Below, piece after piece: positions 24,392 to 32,670 of a DNA stretch of 64,000 nucleotides. The translations under genes were made by a program, and so were the position numbers. Within the stretch, counting starts at the first letter, position 1, and each line of letters starts with the position of its first letter. The stretch is from Pelagibius sp048268885 (lineage in GTDB: Bacteria > Pseudomonadota > Alphaproteobacteria > Kiloniellales > Kiloniellaceae): assembly GCA_048268885.1 (NCBI GenBank), contig JBLWUP010000002.1:62001-126000 (forward strand), in the 5' to 3' direction. The notes under the pieces were generated by a model, which saw only the letters and a program-made list of their open reading frames with translations, ran no database searches and was not told where the DNA came from.

Positions 24392-26125
24392 ATGGTGCAG
24401 GCCAAGGAAACCCACGAGGTCGATATCGTTCTCAGCGAGGCCGAGCAGCTTCGCGAGCAGCGCGACCGCTTTCTGGCCTTCGCCTTCGCCGCTTCCGACC
24501 TGCTGCTGGAAATCGGCGACGACAGCATGATCCGCTATGCCGTGGGGGCCACCAACCAGCTGCTGGGCGGCTCGCCTCAGGATGTGGTCGGCCGGGGCTG
24601 GCTCGATATCTTCGTCGAGGAAGACCGTCCCCTGCTGGTCTCCAAGATCGGCAACCTGGCCGCCGGCAAACGCTGCGGCCCGGTGTTGGTGTCGATTAGT
24701 CCGGCCAAGGATCGTCCGGGGCGTGCCAAGGGGAACGGCAAGCAGCGCCTGCAGCCGACCGTCAAGGTGGTCTTCAACGCCTGCCGCATTCCCGACCACG
24801 AGGACGTCATCTACTGCACCGTGACCGTGGCCAACGTCGGCCTCGCCAAGGCGGCCCGGGCCACGGCGGCGCGCAGCGACAACGGGCTGCTGGACCGCAA
24901 GGCCTTCGAGGAGGCGGCGGCGGAAACGCTGGAGGCGGCCCGCGCCACCGGTGAGGACGTTGAGATCACCTTCATCGAGTTCGTCGGGGCGGCGGGGTTC
25001 CGCGAACGCCTCGGCGGCGAGCGCTGGAAAGAGTTCTACGCCGATGCCGGGACGGTGATGCGCGAGGGCGCCATCGACAGCGATGCGGCCGGCGCCATCG
25101 GCGAAGACCGCTTCGGCATCGTGCACGAGGCCGGCGCCTCCATCGGCACCGAAGTGCGCCGCCAACTGGCCGAACTGGCCCGCGCCTTCGATCCCGCCGG
25201 CGACGGCCTGGACGTGGAGCAGGCCACGGTGGCGGCCTCCAGCGAAGAGCTGACCAGCGAGGAAGCCGCCCAGGCGCTGGTCTACACCATCAACAAGGTC
25301 GCCGCCCAAGGCACGGCCAACCTCGCGGCCTCCAACCTGGCCGCGTCCTTCCACGAACAAGTCATGGAGACCCAGGACCGCATCTCCGCCTTCAAGACCG
25401 TGGTGGCGGGCAACAAGTTCGACTTCGCCTTCCAGCCCATCGTCGACCTGGAAAACCGCGAGGTGTCCCATTTCGAGGCGTTGACCCGCTTCGCCCATGG
25501 CGAGTCGCCTTACCAGACCATCGTCTTCGCCGAAGACGTGGGGCTGATCCAGGACTTCGACCTGGCCTGCTGCCGCCGCGCCACCGCCTTCATGGCCGAG
25601 CGCGCGGAGACCTCGCCGATCAACCTGGCGGTCAACCTCTCCGGCCTGTCCCTGCAGAACGACGTTTTCGTCGACACTCTGATGGATCTGCTGCGCCAGC
25701 ACGGCAACCTAGCCGGACGCCTTATGTTCGAGGCGACGGAATCCTCGCGGATGCACGACCTCGAACGGGTCAGCCGGGTCTTCATCGCGATGAAGAAGCT
25801 GGGCTTTTCCATGTGTCTCGATGATTTCGGGGCCGGCGCGGCCTCCTTCCAGTATCTCCGCGCGCTGGAGGTCGACTACGTGAAGATCGACGGGACCTAT
25901 ACCCGGCGCCTGCTGTCCTCCGACCGGGACAGCCTGATGCTGCGCAATCTCTGCGAACTCTGCGCCGACCTGAACATCAAGACCATCGCCGAGATGATCG
26001 AGCTGGATGACCAGATCGACAAGCTGCGCAGCCTGGGCGTCCACATGGGCCAGGGCTACCTGCTGGGCCAGCCGGCGCCGCAGCCGGTGTTCTCGGGCAA
26101 GCCGGCGCGATCCAAGGGCCGCTAA
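24392..26125 (+). CDS. PAS - degenerate GGDEF - EAL protein (c-di-GMP phosphodiesterase)
   Basis: A 577-residue soluble protein. Residues ~20-150 look like a PAS sensor. Residues ~165-300 resemble a GGDEF domain whose signature is degenerate (GEDRFG). Residues ~335-565 are an EAL domain with the catalytic set intact: FEALTRF, NLSG, FEATESS, LDDFGAG, VKIDG, IAEMIE and GYLLGQP. It should therefore hydrolyse c-di-GMP to pGpG, with the PAS region and the inactive cyclase domain as regulators. No membrane segment. A GAGGGGAAGAGG ribosome-binding site precedes the ATG. Upstream is a 14-bp tandem repeat. Confidence 0.88.
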   Translation: MVQAKETHEVDIVLSEAEQLREQRDRFLAFAFAASDLLLEIGDDSMIRYAVGATNQLLGGSPQDVVGRGWLDIFVEEDRPLLVSKIGNLAAGKRCGPVLVSISPAKDRPGRAKGNGKQRLQPTVKVVFNACRIPDHEDVIYCTVTVANVGLAKAARATAARSDNGLLDRKAFEEAAAETLEAARATGEDVEITFIEFVGAAGFRERLGGERWKEFYADAGTVMREGAIDSDAAGAIGEDRFGIVHEAGASIGTEVRRQLAELARAFDPAGDGLDVEQATVAASSEELTSEEAAQALVYTINKVAAQGTANLAASNLAASFHEQVMETQDRISAFKTVVAGNKFDFAFQPIVDLENREVSHFEALTRFAHGESPYQTIVFAEDVGLIQDFDLACCRRATAFMAERAETSPINLAVNLSGLSLQNDVFVDTLMDLLRQHGNLAGRLMFEATESSRMHDLERVSRVFIAMKKLGFSMCLDDFGAGAASFQYLRALEVDYVKIDGTYTRRLLSSDRDSLMLRNLCELCADLNIKTIAEMIELDDQIDKLRSLGVHMGQGYLLGQPAPQPVFSGKPARSKGR

Positions 26126-26196
26126 GGGGCCTTGGGGCCGCAGCGCGGCACGCGGAAAGACCTGGAATTCTCTCAACGCAGGGTTTGGGCAGGCGG

Positions 26197-26225
26197 CTTG
26201 ATCGGGGACCGCCGCGCCCCCATCT
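26197..26225 (+). promoter_or_regulatory. Sigma32 (RpoH)-type heat-shock promoter of hsp20
   Basis: CTTGAT (26197-26202) and CCCCATCT (26218-26225) are separated by 15 bp, matching the RpoH consensus (CTTGAA...CCCCATnT). The predicted transcript start leaves a leader of about 100 nt before the hsp20 ATG. Confidence 0.7.
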
Positions 26226-26228
26226 ATG

Positions 26229-26337
26229 GTAAGGCGGCGCCGCTCTTTGGGCCGCTGGCGGCCGGAGGACCGAGATGTCTCCGGGACCGTGCAACACTAG
26301 GATAGCCTTGCTCAAAGAGGAGGAGGATCCTCAGTTT
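26229..26337 (+). promoter_or_regulatory. Candidate ROSE-like RNA thermometer in the hsp20 leader
   Basis: The roughly 105-nt leader is GC-rich and ends with TTGCT (26308-26312) shortly before the Shine-Dalgarno AGGAGGAGGA (26318-26327). That is the element order in ROSE thermometers, in which a U(U/C)GCU segment pairs with the AGGA of the ribosome-binding site. A GAGGATCCTC palindrome (26323-26332) could also hide it. The pairing is judged by eye only. Confidence 0.4.
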
Positions 26338-26808
26338 ATGACGCGACTGTCACTCTTCAACAGCCCGCTCCTGCTCGGTTTCGAGCCGTTCGAGCAGGCC
26401 ATCGACCGAATTTCCAAGACCACGGACGGATATCCGCCCTACAACGTCGAACAGCTCGGCGAAAACCGCCTGCGGATCACCCTGGCGGTGGCCGGCTTCA
26501 TCGAGGATGATCTCTCGGTTCAGATCGAGGACAAGCAGCTCGTGATCCGGGGCAAGCAGTCCGACGACCCGGAACGGGTCTATCTGCACCGCGGCATTGC
26601 GGCGCGCCAGTTCCAGCGCAGTTTCGTGCTGGCTGAGGGCATCGAGATCACCGGCGCCCGGCTGGAACGGGGGCTGCTCCATATCGACCTGGAGCGTCCC
26701 GTGATCGAGCCCAAGGTGCGTACCATCAAGATCGCCACGGAAGACGGCGCGAACGGCGAAGGCCCGGCGATCGCCGGCATTCGTCCCGATCAGAAAGCGG
26801 AGGGATAG
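26338..26808 (+). CDS. Small heat shock protein (Hsp20/IbpA family)
   Basis: A 156-residue ATP-independent holdase chaperone. The alpha-crystallin domain spans roughly residues 35-135: YPPYNVEQLGENRLRITLAVAGF, then ELxIRGKQ-type (DKQLVIRGKQ), HRGIAARQFQRSFVLAEGIE, and GLLHIDLERP. The C-terminal IxI-like element is IKIA. The ATG at 26338 (AGGAGGAGG upstream) is chosen over an open frame to 26275. It has a sigma32-type promoter and lies 2 bp before a DUF1150 gene, a pairing common in alphaproteobacteria. Confidence 0.93.
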   Translation: MTRLSLFNSPLLLGFEPFEQAIDRISKTTDGYPPYNVEQLGENRLRITLAVAGFIEDDLSVQIEDKQLVIRGKQSDDPERVYLHRGIAARQFQRSFVLAEGIEITGARLERGLLHIDLERPVIEPKVRTIKIATEDGANGEGPAIAGIRPDQKAEG

Positions 26809-26810
26809 CA

Positions 26811-27026
26811 ATGAACCAGCAGGTCACCTTCAACGAGCTCTCGTCGCAGGACTTCCTGTTGCTCGGCATCAATGACATCGCCTACGTGAAGAAGGGCCGG
26901 CGCGACGACGATGAGGTTTTCGTCATCCACTCCGCCGACGGCACCGAGATCACGGCGCTGGACAACCACGACGTCGCCTTCGCGGCGGTGCGCCAGAACG
27001 GCCTGGAGCCGCTCAGCGTGCACTAG
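26811..27026 (+). CDS. DUF1150 family protein
   Basis: A 71-residue protein typical of alphaproteobacteria: FNELSSQDFLLLGINDIAYVK and then the FVIHSADGTEI and VAFAAVRQNGLEPLSVH segments. It begins 2 bp after hsp20, so is part of the heat-shock unit. The function is unknown; constant pairing with small Hsps suggests a role in their regulation or assembly. A terminator follows. Confidence 0.9.
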   Translation: MNQQVTFNELSSQDFLLLGINDIAYVKKGRRDDDEVFVIHSADGTEITALDNHDVAFAAVRQNGLEPLSVH

Positions 27027-27098
27027 GGCCACCCGCGTCCAGGCGGACGCGGACAAATCGATCCAGACCGCAAAAGGCAATTGCGCAAACGAAAGGGG

Positions 27099-27128
27099 CG
27101 CTTCCCGGCGAGGGAAGCGGCCTTTTCT
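27099..27128 (+). terminator. Rho-independent terminator of the hsp20-DUF1150 unit
   Basis: The stem CGCTTCCC (27099-27106) / GGGAAGCG (27112-27119) is followed by GCCTTTTCTT. It also sits between the converging DUF1150 and ptsN genes, though the minus-strand T-run is poorer. Confidence 0.8.
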
Positions 27129-27164
27129 TGTCTTTGGCCGGCGCCCGGGGGCAGGCCGTCGGGC

Positions 27165-27635
27165 TCAGGCCGCGTGGCTGGCCGGGCTCTGGGTCAAGAG
27201 GGCGTAGATCGCCTCGTTGTTGTCGGTGCCCCGCAGCTTGTCGCAGACCGCACGGTCGCGGAACAGGCGCGAAACCCGTGCCAGCGCCTTCAGGTGGTCC
27301 GCCCCGGCGGTTTCCGGCGCCAGCAGCACGAAGATCAGGTCGACCGGCTGCTCGTCGATGGCGTCGAAGTCGATCGGGCTGTCCAGGCGCGCGAAAAGGC
27401 CGTACAGGCGGTCCAGCTCCGGCAGCTTGCCGTGCGGGATGCCGATACCATGGCCGACGCCGGTGGTGCCCAGGCGCTCACGCTCCATCAAAACCTCGAA
27501 CAGCGCCCGTTCGGGCTGTCCGGTGAGCTCGGCGGCCTTCTTGGCCAGTTCCTGGAGAGCCTGCTTCTTGCTTGTGACGCGAAGGTTCGCGATCACGCTC
27601 TCCGGTAGGATCAGGTCCGAAATATCCATCAGCAA
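27165..27635 (-). CDS. ptsN: PTS IIA-like nitrogen regulatory protein PtsN (EIIA-Ntr)
   Basis: A 154-156-residue EIIA domain of the nitrogen PTS (PtsP-NPr-PtsN), which controls potassium transport, nitrogen and stress responses by its phosphorylation state. The phosphorylated histidine is in GHGIGIPHGKLP, the standard motif. The start is uncertain: an ATG at 27627-27629, or the TTG at 27633-27635, which has the better spacing to GGAGG. It is the last gene of the rpoN-hpf-ptsN set, 21 bp after hpf. Confidence 0.95.
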   Translation of the reverse strand: MLMDISDLILPESVIANLRVTSKKQALQELAKKAAELTGQPERALFEVLMERERLGTTGVGHGIGIPHGKLPELDRLYGLFARLDSPIDFDAIDEQPVDLIFVLLAPETAGADHLKALARVSRLFRDRAVCDKLRGTDNNEAIYALLTQSPASHAA

Positions 27636-27656
27636 CTCTATAGGTCCTCCGGCTGC

Positions 27657-28241
27657 TCACTCACCGCGGTTTCCACGCGGATCGATCCAGCCGATGTTTC
27701 CGTCGCTGCGCTGGTAGATCATGTTCAGACCACCGTGTGCGCTGTTGCGAAACATCATTGCGGGCAGGTTCCCTAGGTCCATGCGCATGACTGCTTCGCT
27801 TACCGTAAGCGTCGGAATCTCTGTTGTCATTTCAGCCACCACGGCCGGCTGGCCGTCGGCGCTGCTCTCTTCTCCTGACTCTTCCGGGCCCTCTCCGGCC
27901 AGGATGTACTGCTGCGCGGGTAGCGAGGCTCCCTCCGCAGGCTTCGCATTGTGGTCCCGCAGGCGACGTTTGTAGCGACGCAGTCTTTTCGACAGTCGCT
28001 CCGCCGCCGCATCGAATGCGGGATAGGGTTCGTTTGCCTCCCCTTGGGCCTCCAGCTGTATGCCGCGGCCCACATGGGCCGATACCACAGCGCGGTAAAG
28101 GTGCGCTTCCCGCGACAGCGTCACGCCAACCTCGATCGCATCCCCGAAGTATTTGTCGAGAATGCGAGAAAGAGCTTCACTAACGTGCGTTCGCAGCGCG
28201 TCACCGACGTCCAGCTGCTTTCCCTTAACGGAGAGCTGCAT
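27657..28241 (-). CDS. hpf: Ribosome hibernation promoting factor (long form)
   Basis: A 194-residue long HPF. The N-terminal ~100 residues are the ribosome-binding domain (MQLSVKGKQLDVGDALRTHV; RAVVSAHVGRGIQLEAQGEA; RLSKRLRRYKRRLRDH). After an acidic linker, the C-terminal dimerisation domain (AVMRMDLGNLPAMMFRN, then HGGLNMIYQRSDGNIGWIDP) is present, so it should form 100S ribosome dimers by itself. It lies 163 bp after rpoN and 21 bp before ptsN. Confidence 0.94.
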   Translation of the reverse strand: MQLSVKGKQLDVGDALRTHVSEALSRILDKYFGDAIEVGVTLSREAHLYRAVVSAHVGRGIQLEAQGEANEPYPAFDAAAERLSKRLRRYKRRLRDHNAKPAEGASLPAQQYILAGEGPEESGEESSADGQPAVVAEMTTEIPTLTVSEAVMRMDLGNLPAMMFRNSAHGGLNMIYQRSDGNIGWIDPRGNRGE

Positions 28242-28404
28242 AATCGCTTTTGTGGATTGAAACGAGGTGGCTGACCACCTTCACAGCATGCCCTATAGCC
28301 AGAGCGGGCGCAACATAGAGACGGCCCCAGGGTAAGTCAATAGCCAGTCTCCGGTAGGGTTAATCAGCCTATGGCTGAGATTGAAACATATTAAAATCAG
28401 ATAG

Positions 28405-29961
28405 TTATGCCTGATCGGCCATAGTGGCTTTCTCCCGGCGCCGCTGCACCGAAGAGGGGATTCTCATGGCTTCGCGGTACTTGGCCACCGTTCGCCGGGC
28501 AATGTCCACGCCGTCCTTGCGCAGCAGCTCCACGATGGTGTCGTCGGAGAGGATCTTCTTGCTGCTTTCGGCCTCGATCAGCAGCCTGATGCGGTGGCGC
28601 ACCGCCTCGGCGGAATGGGACGTTCCGTCGGATCCGGCGATGGAGGCGGTGAAAAAGTACTTCAGCTCGAAGGTGCCGCGCGGGGTGGCGATGTACTTGT
28701 TGGAGGTGACCCGGCTGACGGTCGATTCGTGCATTTCGATCTCGGTGGCGATGTCGCGCAGGGTGAGCGGTTTCATATGCTCGACGCCCTTGCGGAAGAA
28801 GGCGTCCTGCTGGCGCACGATCTCCGTGCCCACCTTCAGGATGGTGGTGGCGCGCTGATGCAGGGCCTTGACCAGCCAGTTGGCCGACTGCAGGCGTTCG
28901 CTCAGGTATTCGCGTTCCTTCTTGGAGCGCACGGCGTTTGAAATCTGGGAGTAGTAGTCGGAGTTGACCAGCACCCGCGGCACCGTCTCGCTGTTCAGCT
29001 CCACGATCCAGCCGCCCTGGCGGTCGGGACGCATCAGCACGTCGGGCACCACCGGCTGCGCCACCTCGCCCTCGAACGACAGGGCCGGGCGCGGGTCCAG
29101 GGCCTTGATCTCGCCGATCATGTCGGTCAGGTCCTCCTGGTCGATGCCGCAAAGCTTGCGCAGCTTGGCGTGGTCGCCCTTGGCCAGCAGCTCCAGGTTC
29201 TCGACCAGGGCCTGCATCGCCGGGTCGTAGCGGTCGCGCTCCTTCAGCTGCAGGGCCAGGCATTCGGCCAGGGAGCGGGCGAAGATGCCGGTCGGCTCGA
29301 AGCCCTGCAGGACCGCCAGCACCGCCTCCACCCGCTCGGGCGGGCAGCCCAACTGGCCGGCGAGTTCCGTCAGATCGCAGCTCAGGTAGCCGCTGTCGTC
29401 CAGCTGGTCGATCAGGCAGGCGCCGATCGCGCGCTCGGTGGGATCGGAGATTTCAAGCTGCAGCTGGTCGGAGAGATGCTGGCGCAGGCTGATGGAGTCG
29501 GACAGGCGCTGTTCCAGCGAGAAGTCGCCGTCTTCACCCTGCCCGCCGCCGCTGCGCGTCGCGAAGGCCGGCTCGGCGCCGGGGCCTTCCCAGCTCGCGC
29601 TGCCGGTGTAGACGTTGTCGTAGTCGGTATCGAGGGGCTCGTCGCTGGACGAGGGCAGCTGCTCGGCGGTCGACTGTTCCAGGACGTCCGGCGCGCTGGG
29701 GCCGTCCGCGGCATCCAGGTCCGCGCCGGAGTCGCCGCTTGAATCGGCAAAGTCGTCCTGCTGGTCGGGGGAAGGCCCCTCCAGCAGGCTGTCGTTAGCG
29801 CCGTCGTCGCGATCGAGCAGCGGATTTTGCTCGAGCTCCCGGTCAACTTCGGCCGCAAGTTCCAGGTTGGAAAGCTGCAGCAGCTTGATCGCCTGCTGCA
29901 GCTGCGGCGTCATGACCAGAGATTGGCGCTGGCGCAGTTCCAATCTTTGTGTCGCCGCCAT
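28405..29961 (-). CDS. rpoN: RNA polymerase sigma-54 factor
   Basis: A 518-residue sigma54 with all three regions: the Gln/Leu-rich region I (RQSLVMTPQLQQAIKLLQLSN) that contacts activators, an acidic region II (about residues 50-130), and region III ending with the RpoN box ARRTVAKYREAMRIP that reads the -24 element. The HTH part includes ESTVSRVTSNK. It sits in the lpt-rpoN-hpf-ptsN order typical of proteobacteria, 13 bp after lptB. At least one good sigma54 promoter exists in this window (43475-43488). Confidence 0.97.
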   Translation of the reverse strand: MAATQRLELRQRQSLVMTPQLQQAIKLLQLSNLELAAEVDRELEQNPLLDRDDGANDSLLEGPSPDQQDDFADSSGDSGADLDAADGPSAPDVLEQSTAEQLPSSSDEPLDTDYDNVYTGSASWEGPGAEPAFATRSGGGQGEDGDFSLEQRLSDSISLRQHLSDQLQLEISDPTERAIGACLIDQLDDSGYLSCDLTELAGQLGCPPERVEAVLAVLQGFEPTGIFARSLAECLALQLKERDRYDPAMQALVENLELLAKGDHAKLRKLCGIDQEDLTDMIGEIKALDPRPALSFEGEVAQPVVPDVLMRPDRQGGWIVELNSETVPRVLVNSDYYSQISNAVRSKKEREYLSERLQSANWLVKALHQRATTILKVGTEIVRQQDAFFRKGVEHMKPLTLRDIATEIEMHESTVSRVTSNKYIATPRGTFELKYFFTASIAGSDGTSHSAEAVRHRIRLLIEAESSKKILSDDTIVELLRKDGVDIARRTVAKYREAMRIPSSVQRRREKATMADQA

Positions 29962-29974
29962 ATCGCTTAACCTT

Positions 29975-30808
29975 TTAGAGGCTAAACCTTTCGCCCAGGT
30001 AAACGCGTCGGACGTCCTCGTGCGCGACGATTTCCTCCGGCGCGCCCTCCATCAGCACGACACCGTCGTGGATGATGTAGGCCCGGTCGACGATCTCCAG
30101 GGTCTCGCGCACGTTGTGGTCGGTGATCAGGACACCGATGCCCCGGTCCTTCAGGTGCGAAACCAGATCGCGAATGTCTCCGACGGCGATCGGGTCGATG
30201 CCGGCCAGCGGTTCGTCGAGCAGGATGAAGGCCGGCTGCGAGGCCAGGGCGCGGGCAATCTCGACGCGGCGGCGCTCACCGCCCGACAGGGCGACCGCGG
30301 GGGTGCGCCGCAGGTGGGTGATGGAAAATTCGGCGAGCAGATTTTCCAGCGCGACCTCGCGCTTTTCGCGCACCGGCTCGATGACTTCCAGCACGCCGCG
30401 AATGTTCTGTTCGACGGTCAGGCCGCGGAAGATGGAGGCTTCCTGCGGCAGGTAGCCGATCCCCAGGCGCGCGCGGCGGTACATCGGCATGTCGGTGATG
30501 TCGTGGCCGTCCAGCGTGACCCAGCCGTAGTCCGGTGAGATGAGGCCGGTGACGATGTAGAAGCAGGTGGTCTTGCCGGCGCCGTTCGGGCCCAGCAGGC
30601 CGACCGCCTCGCCCCGCTGCAGCGCCAGCGTCACGCCGCGCAGCACCGGGCGCTTCTTGAAGCTCTTGCCGATGTTGACGGCCATCAGGCCGACGTTGTC
30701 GGTCACCAGACGGGGACCCTCTGTGGCCTTGCCTGTGGCCTTGGCTGCGGCCTTGGCGCCCTGACCCCCGCCGGCCCCGTCCGCAATCTTGCGCGTATCA
30801 TCCACCAA
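29975..30808 (-). CDS. lptB: LPS export ABC transporter ATP-binding protein LptB
   Basis: A 277-residue ATPase driving the LptBFG transporter that extracts LPS from the inner membrane. Walker A is GPNGAGKTT, the Q-loop is in YLPQEASIF, the signature is LSGGERRRVE, and Walker B is AFILLDEPLAGIDP. The N-terminal ~35 residues (Gly/Ala/Lys-rich) exceed the usual 240-residue length and may be disordered, or the true start may be internal. It is separated from lptA by 120 bp containing a 16-17-bp tandem repeat. Confidence 0.95.
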   Translation of the reverse strand: MVDDTRKIADGAGGGQGAKAAAKATGKATEGPRLVTDNVGLMAVNIGKSFKKRPVLRGVTLALQRGEAVGLLGPNGAGKTTCFYIVTGLISPDYGWVTLDGHDITDMPMYRRARLGIGYLPQEASIFRGLTVEQNIRGVLEVIEPVREKREVALENLLAEFSITHLRRTPAVALSGGERRRVEIARALASQPAFILLDEPLAGIDPIAVGDIRDLVSHLKDRGIGVLITDHNVRETLEIVDRAYIIHDGVVLMEGAPEEIVAHEDVRRVYLGERFSL

Positions 30809-30828
30809 ATCGACTTACCCCAATCATT

Positions 30829-30894
30829 GCATCCCTTGGTTCAGGGCATCCCTTTGTTCAGGGTACCCCTTCCCCAGGGCATCCCTCGCACAGG
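30829..30894. repeat. 16-17-bp tandem repeat (four units) between lptA and lptB
   Basis: Units: GCATCCCTTGGTTCAGG (30829-30845), GCATCCCTTTGTTCAGG (30846-30862), GTACCCCTTCCCCAGG (30863-30878) and GCATCCCTCGCACAGG (30879-30894). The array fills the lptB leader on the minus strand, where neighbouring species usually have tight spacing. Confidence 0.85.
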
Positions 30895-30928
30895 AGCTTG
30901 GCGTGGCGCCCCGGCTCACCGGCCGGAC

Positions 30929-31897
30929 TTACTGGGCGCCGCCGCTTCCTTCCGGCGCCGCTTTTTCGTCGGCGCTCTCGTCCTTCGTCGCCCGCGGCAG
31001 CACCAGGGCCTTCACCTGCTTGGGCTTTGCCTTGCTGCCCGGCGGCGCGCCCAGCAGGCGGCTGATGCCGGTGGCCATATCGACCTCCGCGTAGTCGCCG
31101 TCCAGCTGGTTGTCACCTTGGGTGATCTTCACGTCTCCCGACAGTGTCGCCAACTCCCGATCGACATAGTACACGCCTTCGCGCCCGCGCGCGTATTCCT
31201 TTGCGGTCATGATCTCGACGTTGCCGGCGGCGTCGATGCGGCGCACTTCCAGCTCGCCCTCGGTGTCTTCCTCGAAGTTGGCGGTCAGCACGTCGGCCTT
31301 GATCTGCTTGTCCTCGTGGGTGGCGTGGGCCTTGCCGCGGGCCACCGCTTTGCGCTGGCCTTCCCAGTATTCCAGGCTGTCGCGCGCGGTGACCACGTCG
31401 TCCTTGCTGACCAGGCGCAGGTCGCCGCCGGTCATGACGAAGACCTTCTCCGCCAGCTTGTACTGACCCTTGTCGCCGTAGACCGAGCCTTCGGGCGAGT
31501 TGATGCGCACGTTGCCGCTCGCTTCCAGCAGATAGATCTCGCTGTCGCCGCCTTGGGCGAAGGGGGAGTCCCCCTCGTCGGCCTTTGCTTCGCGGTCGCG
31601 GTAGTAGGCGGTCAGCACGTCGGCCAGGACCTCCACCTCGCCGCTGGCCGCGCGGGCGTTGCCGCGGGCGACGTAGGTCTTGTCGTTGCGGTTCCACTCG
31701 ATGCCGTCCTCGGCATTGATCTCCAGCGGCTCGTCGCTTTTGCGCAGCTCGGCCGCGGTCTGCCCCAGGGCCGGGCGCAGCGGCGTGGCGGCCAGCGTCA
31801 TGGCCAGCATCATCGTCAGCGCCAGACCGGCCGCCGCCAGCAGCAGGTCCCGTGCATCCGAGGTGCGTGTAGAGGCGGAACGTGTGGAGAGGGTCAT
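30929..31897 (-). CDS. lptA: Lipopolysaccharide transport periplasmic protein LptA (OstA-like)
   Basis: A 322-residue exported protein with a signal anchor/peptide (LLLAAAGLALTMMLAMTLAA, after a 16-residue basic N-terminus). OstA/LptA beta-jellyroll repeats follow (EPLEINAEDGIEWN; YVARGNARAASGEVEVLADV; TARDSLEYWEGQRKAVARG; VKITQGDNQLDGDYAEVDM). LptA bridges LptC to LptD across the periplasm. It is longer than E. coli LptA (185) because of extra jellyroll segments, as is common in alphaproteobacteria. The ATG overlaps the lptC TGA by 4 bp. Confidence 0.92.
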   Translation of the reverse strand: MTLSTRSASTRTSDARDLLLAAAGLALTMMLAMTLAATPLRPALGQTAAELRKSDEPLEINAEDGIEWNRNDKTYVARGNARAASGEVEVLADVLTAYYRDREAKADEGDSPFAQGGDSEIYLLEASGNVRINSPEGSVYGDKGQYKLAEKVFVMTGGDLRLVSKDDVVTARDSLEYWEGQRKAVARGKAHATHEDKQIKADVLTANFEEDTEGELEVRRIDAAGNVEIMTAKEYARGREGVYYVDRELATLSGDVKITQGDNQLDGDYAEVDMATGISRLLGAPPGSKAKPKQVKALVLPRATKDESADEKAAPEGSGGAQ

Positions 31898-32652
31898 TGG
31901 GTGGCCTCCTCGGGCGCTCCTTGGGGAGACTTCTCGTTGGACAACTGTTCCTTGGCCTCCGGATAGATGACGAGTCGGCTCTTGCCGGTGAAGACGATGA
32001 TCTGCCCGCGGTCGCGCAGACGGAAGCCTTCGGCCTGCAACTCGCCGGAAGGCCCCTGGCCGCTGACCGGCGCGTCGCCGGCGGCCGAACCGTCATTCAG
32101 GTCGACGGTGGCCTCTTCGGTGACGATGTCGAAGCCCTTGTCGTGGGTCAGGTGCACCTTGCCGCTCAGGTCCAGGGTTTCGACCTCGCGGTCGTAGTGG
32201 CCGACGCGCGCGGAGAGCGCCACCAGGTCGCCTTCCGTGGTCTTGATGTCCGCCTTGGGGTGCTGCAGCTCGACCAGGTTCTCGTTGTCCGGCATCTGGG
32301 AGGCGAGGTCGGCGGCGACGCTGAAGGGCTGGTTGTTCTCGTCCACGCCGCTGTAACGCGCGTTCAGCATGTTCAGGGTCTTGGCGTGGTCGCGGGCGAT
32401 CTTGTTGAAGTCCAGGCCGGAGCGGCTGACGTCGGGCATGAGCTGCGGCCAAGCGATGACCAGCAGCACCAGCCCGGCGGCCAGCGCCGGCAGCACCAGC
32501 TTCATGGAGCTGACGAAGAGGCTGTAGCTGTTGCGTCCGGACAGGCGCGGCGGCTGCGGATGCCGGCCGCCCTCAATCTGCGGCGGCGCGGCCGAATTCT
32601 TGCCGCCGCCGGGCGGCACCGCTGAGGGGCTGTGGACCACGCTTTCCGCCAC
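31894..32652 (-). CDS. lptC: LPS export protein LptC
   Basis: A 252-residue bitopic inner membrane protein. A cytosolic Pro/Gly-rich N-terminus of ~45 residues is followed by one transmembrane helix (MKLVLPALAAGLVLLVIAWP). The periplasmic LptC domain has AARYSGVDENNQPFSVAAD-like and LxGKVHLTHDKGFDIVTEEATVDL features. It receives LPS from LptFG and passes it to LptA. It is 18 bp after kdsD and overlaps lptA. Confidence 0.9.
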   Translation of the reverse strand: MAESVVHSPSAVPPGGGKNSAAPPQIEGGRHPQPPRLSGRNSYSLFVSSMKLVLPALAAGLVLLVIAWPQLMPDVSRSGLDFNKIARDHAKTLNMLNARYSGVDENNQPFSVAADLASQMPDNENLVELQHPKADIKTTEGDLVALSARVGHYDREVETLDLSGKVHLTHDKGFDIVTEEATVDLNDGSAAGDAPVSGQGPSGELQAEGFRLRDRGQIIVFTGKSRLVIYPEAKEQLSNEKSPQGAPEEATQ

Positions 32653-32670
32653 GCTCTCCGCTCGCCTCCC

